Positions 1 through 4,584 of a DNA stretch of 7,425 nucleotides are shown one piece after another. The stretch lies in assembly GCA_023423795.1 (NCBI GenBank), contig JAFAEX010000177.1:1-7425 (forward strand). Direction: 5' to 3'. The position numbers and the translations under genes are program-made. Under the pieces are notes generated by a model, which did no database searches, was not told the origin of the DNA, and saw only the letters and a list, made by a program, of their open reading frames with translations. The first letter of the stretch is position 1. Each line of letters opens with the position of its first letter. Origin of the DNA: Chloroflexota bacterium (GTDB taxonomy: Bacteria > Chloroflexota > Chloroflexia > Thermomicrobiales > UBA6265).

Positions 1-86
1 ATGCCGAACAGGCCGCGGGCGACCGCGCGGCGCGGCGCGAGGTGGGCGAGCGAGCGGGCGAGGCGGTCGAAGCGGCGATCGTCCAT
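1..86 (-). CDS. N-terminus of an unidentified protein with twin-arginine-like start (partial)
   Basis: The minus strand from an ATG at 86-84 reads MDDRRFDRLARSLAHLAPRR followed by AVARGLFG, and then leaves the window after 28 complete codons. A clear ribosome binding site, AAGGA (complement of 97-101), lies 10 bases before the ATG and supports this start. From memory, many proteins of Thermomicrobia-like Chloroflexota open this way: an acidic MDDxxFD stretch, a short helix, then an arginine pair and a hydrophobic segment resembling a Tat export signal. The arginine pair here is residues 19-20. The hydrophobic part and the mature protein are outside the window, so no function can be given. The gene is divergent from the ABC transporter operon and shares its upstream region. 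Confidence in a real gene rests on the start, the ribosome binding site and the family-like N-terminus, not on length. Confidence 0.6.
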   Translation of the reverse strand, partial: MDDRRFDRLARSLAHLAPRRAVARGLFG

Positions 87-234
87 GTCCGGCAGGTCCT
101 TCGGGCGTTCGGGATGCGGGAGCCGGCGCGGCGGATTCCCGTGGGGCGACCAGCCCGAACGCCAGTCTTCGCCGCGCAAGTCCGGCCGCCATCGGGGCGC
201 GGACGTATTTGCGGACCGGCCCGATTCCGGGGGT

Positions 235-251
235 CTACGTCGCGGACGTAG
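235..251. promoter_or_regulatory. Perfect palindrome, candidate operator
   Basis: CTACGTC (235-241), a GCG spacer, then GACGTAG (245-251) form a perfect 7-bp inverted repeat with a 3-bp spacer. A further half-site, GACGTA, occurs at 202-207, 43 bp away. It sits between two divergent genes and about 77 bp upstream of the -35 box of the plus-strand promoter. Size and symmetry suit a dimeric transcription factor. No regulator gene is in view and the family cannot be named. In GC-rich DNA short palindromes also arise by chance. Confidence 0.35.
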
Positions 252-327
252 GCGGCAGGAGGGCTGGAGGGGATGCCAGTCGGCGCGAACACGCACGGCA
301 GGCGCGCTGGAACGGCTGAACCCGCCG

Positions 328-356
328 TTGACACCGGCGTGGGCCGTCGATATCGT
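328..356 (+). promoter_or_regulatory. Sigma70-type promoter candidate for the ABC transporter operon
   Basis: A perfect -35 hexamer TTGACA (328-333) is followed after exactly 17 bases by TATCGT (351-356), which keeps four of six -10 consensus positions, including the first TA and the last T. Transcription would begin near 363 and give a leader of about 100 bases before the GTG at 465. The -10 box overlaps a short palindrome, CGATATCG (348-355). A consensus -35 stands out in such GC-rich DNA. The promoter is predicted only. Confidence 0.5.
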
Positions 357-464
357 CGCGCCAAACGGGCAATCCGCGGCAGCGCAGCCGTGGCCCTCGT
401 TTCGAGCGAGTGGTCCGAATCGTCGTGCGCGCCGGAGCGGCGCGCGCTCGGAAGGAGGCAACGC

Positions 465-2057
465 GTGTCGCGCACCCTTGGCGTCGCCCTCGCGCTGCTG
501 CTCATGCTCACGTCGGCCATCGGGTTCGCCCCGGCCGGCGCGGCGCAGGAGCAGGCGGCGGGCGGCGAGATCACCGTCGGGCTCGATTTCGAGCCGGACA
601 ACCTCGATCCGCACGTAACCCCGTACGCCGTGGCCCACACGGTGATGATGAACATCTACGACCCGCTGGTCTGGCGGGACAACGAGGGCGCCTTCCAGCC
701 CGGCCTGGCCGAAACATGGGAGGTGTCGGAGGACGGGACGGAGTTCACCTTCCACCTGCGTGAGGGCGTGACGTTCCACGACGGGACGCCCTTCGACGCC
801 GAGGCGGTGAAGTTCAACTTCGACCGGATCGCCGACCCCGCCACGCAGTCCGGCTTCGCCTCGACGCTGCTCGGCCCCTACGACCACAGCGAGGTCGTCG
901 ATCCGCTGACCGTCAAGGTCGTCTTCTCCGCGCCCGCGCCGGGCTTCCTCGACGGGGCCAGCCAGGCGTTCCTCGGGATGGTGTCGCCCACGGCCGCGCA
1001 GGCCTCCGGCCCCGACTTCGGGCGCAACCCGGTCGGCACCGGCTTCATGAAATTCGTGGAGTGGGCGCCGCAGGACCACATCACCCTGGAGCGCAACGCG
1101 GACTACGCTTGGGCGCCGCCGATCTTCGGCCACGAGGGCCCGGCCTACCTCGACCGCGTGACCTTCCGCTTCTACGCCGAAGGGCCGACCCGGCTGGCCG
1201 CGCTGCAGGCGGGCGATGCCGACGTCATCGACAACGTGCTCAACAGCGACCTGCTGCTGCTGGAAGGCGACTCGGCCTTCGGCGTGCTCCGGGCCGACGC
1301 GATCGGGCTGCCGATCGTCATCCTGCTCAACACCAACGCCGCCCCGACCAACGACGTCGCCGTGCGGCAGGCGATCAACTTCGCGCTGGACCGCCAGCAA
1401 GTCGTCGATATCGCGATGTTCGGAGGCGCCCAGCCGGCGACCGGCCCGCTCGCGCCCGGCACGCCCTACTACTCGGCCGAGGTCGAGGGCCTGTACCCGT
1501 TCGACCTCGCGAAGGCCGCCGAGGTGCTGGACGCCGCCGGCTGGACGATGGGCGACGGCGGCATCCGCGAGAAGGACGGCACGCCGCTGGTGATCTCCTG
1601 GGCGGTGACGCCGTGGGACGCGCCGTGGGCCGAACTGGTGCAGGCGCAACTCACGCAGATCGGGGCGGATATCCAGATCACGCAAATGGCGGACGCCGCC
1701 GCGCTGGAGGCGATGATCGCCGACGAGATCAACATGTACTCGACGGCCTGGGCCAGCAGCGATCCCGTCGTGCTGAGCACCGTGTTCCACAGCAGCAACA
1801 TCGACGGCGGCTCGGCGCTGACCAAGTACGCCGACCCGGACCTCGACGCCTTCCTGGAGTCGGGCGAATCCAGCATCGACGAGGCGGCGCGGACCGAGGC
1901 CTACGCCGGGGCGCAGCGGCTGATCATGGAGCAGGCCATCATCGCGCCGGTCTCGCTCTGGCCGCAGCACGTCGCTTACGCCAGCGACGTCACCGGGCTG
2001 GGCCGGGACTTCCGCAACTACCTCTGGCTCTACGACGCGGCGGTGGCCGCGGAATAG
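465..2057 (+). CDS. ABC transporter substrate-binding protein, family 5 (peptide/dipeptide type)
   Basis: This is an extracytoplasmic solute receptor of the SBP_bac_5 family (DppA/OppA-like), 530 residues, the usual length. I chose the GTG at 465 because AAGGAGG (452-458) lies six bases upstream and a signal peptide follows at once. Residues 1-27 have a hydrophobic core (LGVALALLLML) ending in an AGAA cleavage region. The family signature region runs from about residue 81 to 117 (LAETWEVSEDG, FTFHLREGV, FHDGTPFDAEAV). NPVGTG at 188-193 and LERNADY at 208-214 are further hallmarks. Residues 294-345 and 440-525 fit the C-terminal lobe. There is no lipobox cysteine, so it is predicted to be secreted or retained by an uncleaved signal rather than lipid-anchored. 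The substrate is probably an oligopeptide, but the family also binds nickel, opines and sugars, so specificity is open. It is followed by 322 bp of repeats and then by its permeases. Confidence 0.93.
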   Translation: MSRTLGVALALLLMLTSAIGFAPAGAAQEQAAGGEITVGLDFEPDNLDPHVTPYAVAHTVMMNIYDPLVWRDNEGAFQPGLAETWEVSEDGTEFTFHLREGVTFHDGTPFDAEAVKFNFDRIADPATQSGFASTLLGPYDHSEVVDPLTVKVVFSAPAPGFLDGASQAFLGMVSPTAAQASGPDFGRNPVGTGFMKFVEWAPQDHITLERNADYAWAPPIFGHEGPAYLDRVTFRFYAEGPTRLAALQAGDADVIDNVLNSDLLLLEGDSAFGVLRADAIGLPIVILLNTNAAPTNDVAVRQAINFALDRQQVVDIAMFGGAQPATGPLAPGTPYYSAEVEGLYPFDLAKAAEVLDAAGWTMGDGGIREKDGTPLVISWAVTPWDAPWAELVQAQLTQIGADIQITQMADAAALEAMIADEINMYSTAWASSDPVVLSTVFHSSNIDGGSALTKYADPDLDAFLESGESSIDEAARTEAYAGAQRLIMEQAIIAPVSLWPQHVAYASDVTGLGRDFRNYLWLYDAAVAAE

Positions 2058-2076
2058 GGTTCTCCCGGACGATGTT

Positions 2077-2113
2077 GGTGGACGGCGGTTCGATCCCGGT
2101 GCCGCCGTCCGCC
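2077..2113 (+). other. Hairpin just after the binding-protein gene
   Basis: GGACGGCGG (2080-2088) pairs perfectly with CCGCCGTCC (2102-2110) across a 13-base loop. Two more G-C pairs and a G-T pair extend the stem to 2077 and 2113. It begins 19 bases after the stop codon of the binding-protein gene. No T-tract follows, so it is not a canonical intrinsic terminator. It could protect the upstream message from 3' decay or cause partial termination. Its 3' arm touches the outer arm of the repeat element starting at 2111, so the two folds would compete slightly. Confidence 0.45.
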
Positions 2114-2303
2114 CGGGGGTGATGGCGGTTGCGAACAGACCCCGGCCACCGGGACGCCCGGGGTTGACGGCGGTTGCCAACGTGATCCGGCCACCGTCCA
2201 CGCCCGCCCGGGGATGCATCCCCGGGCTACGCCAACGAAGCCCCTCCGGGGCCGAGCACGGGCGATGGCCGGGGTCTGTTCGCAACCGCCGTCAACTCCG
2301 GGC
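2111..2303 (+). repeat. MITE/REPIN-like intergenic element, copy 1, with 38-nt terminal inverted repeats
   Basis: The outer arms are 2111-2148 and 2266-2303. Of the 38 opposed positions, 35 are Watson-Crick, two are G-T and one is mismatched. The inner 25 positions (2124-2148 with 2266-2290) are a perfect inverted repeat. Inside are a second, diverged unit of the left arm (2156-2201, sharing GGCGGTTG and CCGGCCACCG with 2111-2155), and a 70-bp core (2201-2270) whose last five bases overlap the right arm. A reverse-oriented relative lies at 6934-7142. GTCC occurs directly outside both ends (2107-2110 and 2304-2307) and might be a 4-bp target duplication, although four bases is weak evidence. 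No transposase gene is present, so any mobility would need a factor from elsewhere. It fills most of the gap between the binding-protein and permease genes, and would be transcribed with them. Confidence 0.75.
2201..2270 (+). repeat. 70-bp conserved core of the repeat family, copy 1
   Basis: This core matches the reverse complement of 6993-7062 at 62 of 70 positions with no gaps. It contains a perfect 22-bp palindrome at 2206-2227 (half-site GCCCGGGGATG) and a small hairpin GCCCC-TCC-GGGGC (2240-2252). The stretch GGGCTACGCCAACGAA is identical in both copies. The palindrome is imperfect in the other copy. An open frame crosses both copies, but most of the differences there would change amino acids, which argues against a protein. 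Confidence 0.8.
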
Positions 2304-2379
2304 GTCCGCGCCGCCCGACCCCACCCCAACGCGCCGCCCGCACGTCCCGGGGACGCGTCCGCAGGAGCATTCGACCCGC

Positions 2380-3303
2380 ATGGCCCGTTTCCTGGCGCTG
2401 CGGCTGGCCGTGACGATCCCGGTGCTGCTGATCGTCTCCGTGCTGGTTTCGCTGCTGATCTACCTGATCCCCGGCGACCCGGTGCGGGCGATGTTCGCGC
2501 GCTCCGGCGCGACCCCGGAGACGATCGCCAACATCCGCGAGCAGATGGGGCTGGACGAGCCGTGGCCGGTCCAGTACGTCCGCTTCGTGCAGGGAACGTT
2601 GACCGGCGAGATCCGCTCGGTGCGCACCCGCACCCCCGTGGTGGAGGACTTCTTCCGGCTGCTGCCGAGCACGCTGGAACTGGCCGTCACCAGCGTGGTG
2701 CTGGCGGCGGCGATCGCGATTCCACTGGGTATCCTGGCCGCGGCGCGGCCCCGCTCGGGGCTGGACTACGCGGTCAGCGCCATTTCGGTGGCCGCCATCT
2801 CGATCCCGAACTTCTGGCTGGCGCTGCTGCTGATCCTGCTGTTCGCCCAACAACTGGCGTGGCTGCCGGCGACGGGCGGCGGCAGTTGGCGGCACCTCGT
2901 CCTGCCGGCAATCGTGCTGGCGGTCGAACAGGTCGCGCTCATCACGGCGACCGTGCGCGCCAACATGCTCGACGTGCTGCGCGAGGACTACGTGCGGACG
3001 GCGCGGGCGAAGGGGCTGGGCGAACGCGCCGTCGTCTTTGCCCACGGGTTCCGCAACGCGCTGATTCCCACGATCACGCTGCTCGGGCTGAACCTGGGCT
3101 ACCTGCTCAGCAGCGCGGTCGTCGTCGAGGCCGTCTTCGCCCGCCCCGGCATCGGCCGGATGATCGTGGACGGCATCATGGCCAAGGATTTCCCGGTCGT
3201 GCAGGTGTCGGTGCTGCTGGTGGCCGTGCTCTACCTCGGCATCAACATGCTGACCGACGCGGCCTACGCGCTGATCGACCCCCGCCTACGGACGGGCGCA
3301 TGA
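2380..3303 (+). CDS. ABC transporter permease, DppB/OppB type
   Basis: This is an inner-membrane permease of a peptide-type ABC importer (BPD_transp_1 family), 307 residues, as usual. The ATG at 2380 is chosen because the protein then starts MARFLALRLAVTIPVLL, the standard opening of the family, and AGGAG (2363-2367) lies 12 bases upstream, slightly far. Membrane segments are near residues 9-31, 99-121, 133-158, 172-192, 232-252 and 275-296. Hallmarks are IPGDPV (30-35), LDEPWPVQYVRF (58-69), LLPSTLEL (94-101) and the EAA loop around 203-230 (YVRTARAKGLG, then NALIPTITLLGL), which contacts the ATPase. VFARPGIGR (252-260) and DPRLR (300-304) close the pattern. It overlaps the next permease start by ATGA, indicating translational coupling. 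The 322-bp repeat-filled gap before it is unusual inside such an operon. The pairing partner is the following, frameshifted permease. Confidence 0.93.
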   Translation: MARFLALRLAVTIPVLLIVSVLVSLLIYLIPGDPVRAMFARSGATPETIANIREQMGLDEPWPVQYVRFVQGTLTGEIRSVRTRTPVVEDFFRLLPSTLELAVTSVVLAAAIAIPLGILAAARPRSGLDYAVSAISVAAISIPNFWLALLLILLFAQQLAWLPATGGGSWRHLVLPAIVLAVEQVALITATVRANMLDVLREDYVRTARAKGLGERAVVFAHGFRNALIPTITLLGLNLGYLLSSAVVVEAVFARPGIGRMIVDGIMAKDFPVVQVSVLLVAVLYLGINMLTDAAYALIDPRLRTGA

Positions 3304-4206
3304 GGGACGCGATGACGATGCCGGCGGCCGGCGGCCCGGCCGGCGAAGCGATGGCCGGTGCGGCGCGCTCCCGGCCGGGCGCGGCGTTCCTGCGGCGGTC
3401 GCTGCGGCACGGCGGCTTCGTGGCCGGCGCGCTCCTGGCGCTGGTGCTCGTCTTCATCGCCATCTTCGGGCCGGCGATCGCGCCCTACGACCCGACCGGG
3501 GTGATCGCCCGGCCGCTGATGCCGCCGCAGGCCGCGCACTGGATGGGGACCGACAACCTCGGGCGCGACGTCTTCAGCCGCGTCCTTGCCGGCGCGCCTT
3601 TCGCTCGGCGCGGGGCTCGGCGCGGTCGTTATCGGGCTGGTGCTGGGCACGCTGATCGGCGTCGTCGCCGGCGTCTTCGGTGGCTGGACCGACATGGCCC
3701 TGATGCGCTTCGTCGATGCGCTGATGGCGATGCCCGGCGTCCTGCTGGCGCTTGCGATCGCGGCGGCGCTGGGGCCGGACCTGCGCAACGCGATGATCGC
3801 CGTCGGCGTCGCCTGGGTTCCGACCTTTGCCCGGCTGGTGCGCGCCAACGTGCTGCAGGTGGAGCGGGCGGCCTACGTCGAGGCGGCGGTCGCCTCCGGC
3901 GCGGGGAGGCCGCGTCTCGTGGCGCGGCACGTGCTGCCGAACGCGCTGCCCTCGGTGGTGGTGCTGGCCAGCCTGAGCCTGGCCGGAACGATCCTGGCCG
4001 GCACGGCGCTCAGTTTTCTCGGACTGGGACCACAGCCGCCCACGCCGGAGTGGGGCGCGATGCTGAGCCAGAGCCGGCAATTCATGCGGCTGGCGTGGTG
4101 GACGATGGCCGCGCCCGGTCTCGCGATCGCGGTGACGATCCTGGCGGCGAACCTGCTCGGCAACGGGCTGCGCGACCTCCTCGATCCGCGGCTGCGGGCC
4201 CGATAA
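3300..4206 (+). pseudogene. ABC transporter permease, DppC/OppC type, frameshifted
   Basis: This is the second permease of the importer, split between two frames. Frame one (from the ATG at 3300, overlapping the previous stop as ATGA) gives residues 1-99: a charged leader, a membrane segment at about 38-60, APYDPTG, and the hallmark WMGTDNLGRDVFSRVLAGA. The continuation lies in the next frame from 3595: RLSLGAGLG, membrane segments, the EAA loop (YVEAAVASGAG to LPNALP), FLGLGPQPPTPEWG and the end at LLDPRLRAR. Rejoined, the protein is 302 residues, the normal length. The break lies in GGCGCGCC at 3591-3598 and is best explained by loss of two bases (CG), because relatives read GAR(I/L)SL there. 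It may be a sequencing error in a GC repeat or a real mutation. A start at the ATG at 3312, with GAGGG five bases before it, is an alternative. No ATPase gene follows. Confidence 0.88.
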
Positions 4207-4584
4207 CCCGGCATCGCCCAACCCGCCGGGCGCACCCGCCCCAACGGGTCAGCCCGTGTTCCCGGCCCGCCAGTCCTTCGGCGTTTGTTCGCCGTTCTTT
4301 CGATCGCGGAACGCCGCAACGTACGCGCCAATTCGACCGAATCCGGGTTTCTTCGCGCCCCATCCCCCCCTCAGCGCCCAAAAACCCGTGCCGGATGCGT
4401 GGCTCCGAAGCCAAACGCCGTGCGTCGCGCGTCCGCCCCGACCGGCATCGGTCCGCAAGCATTCCGTCGTAGGGGAGGGACCTGTGCCCTCCTTCGTCAT
4501 CACCAATCCACATAGGAGGGCACAGGTCCCTCCCCGTCGAACGACGGGGCGCCGCCGGCAAAGAAACGGCGTCCCTCGCCAGCG
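4207..4584. other. Convergent intergenic region (378 bp), no gene recognised
   Basis: This gap lies between the 3' ends of the transporter operon and the histidine kinase gene. Just after the permease stop are two weak stems: CCCGGC (4207-4212) with GCCGGG (4225-4230), and ACCCG (4234-4238) with CGGGT (4245-4249). Neither has a T-tract, so no intrinsic terminator is certain. Positions 4260-4400 are less GC-rich than the genes around them and contain several poly-C, poly-A and TTTC runs. A minus-strand open frame of about 85 codons (4249-4506) crosses it but has no support. The notable structure is the large hairpin at 4464-4549. Confidence 0.55.
4464..4549. repeat. Perfect 22-bp hairpin built from smaller palindromes
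   Basis: Positions 4472-4493 and 4514-4535 are perfect reverse complements of 22 bases, separated by a 20-base, AT-richer loop (4494-4513). Each arm is itself a small hairpin: GGAGGG-ACCTGTG-CCCTCC at 4474-4492 and GGAGGG-CACAGGT-CCCTCC at 4515-4533. An outer stem CCGTCGT (4464-4470) with ACGACGG (4541-4547) can extend it. A competing hairpin CCCCGTCG-AA-CGACGGGG (4532-4549) shares bases with the right arm. It lies between convergent genes, where a two-way terminator would be expected, but there is no T-tract on either strand. It could be a repeat-family member, a small non-autonomous element or a transcription end structure. Confidence 0.7.

Larger units (their letters stand above)
87..464. 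other. Divergent intergenic region (378 bp)
   Basis: This gap lies between the minus-strand gene ending the left edge and the plus-strand binding-protein gene. Open frames cross it, including in-frame extensions upstream of the GTG at 465, but they are rich in Arg and Ala, match nothing recognisable and lack good ribosome binding sites. I therefore treat it as non-coding. It holds a plus-strand promoter candidate (328-356), a perfect inverted repeat (235-251) and the two ribosome binding sites at its ends. No clear minus-strand promoter was found by eye. Confidence 0.6.

Noticed and set aside
273..464. Upstream in-frame extension of the substrate-binding protein
   Set aside because: It would place 64 Arg/Ala-rich residues before a clear signal peptide and would read through the promoter candidate. 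AAGGAGG at 452-458 marks the GTG at 465 as the start.
2214..2270. Short shared peptide frame (ATPTKP) in both 70-bp cores
   Set aside because: Of the codons that differ between copies, only one change (Lys AAG/AAA) is silent; the others alter the residue. That is not the pattern of a selected protein.
2077..2304. CRISPR array or tRNA genes in the repeat-rich gaps
   Set aside because: The repeats are inverted and diverged, not regularly spaced direct repeats. No cloverleaf or CCA end was seen, and no cas-like gene is present.
2214..4472. A 752-codon plus-strand open frame across both permeases
   Set aside because: Apart from the stretch 3300-3596, which is the true N-terminal part of the second permease, it is out of frame with both permease proteins and has no recognisable domain.
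4249..4506. Minus-strand open frame of about 85 codons in the convergent gap
   Set aside because: Its start lies within the hairpin loop, its first residues are encoded by the hairpin arm, there is no ribosome binding site, and no family is recognised. It is more likely chance.
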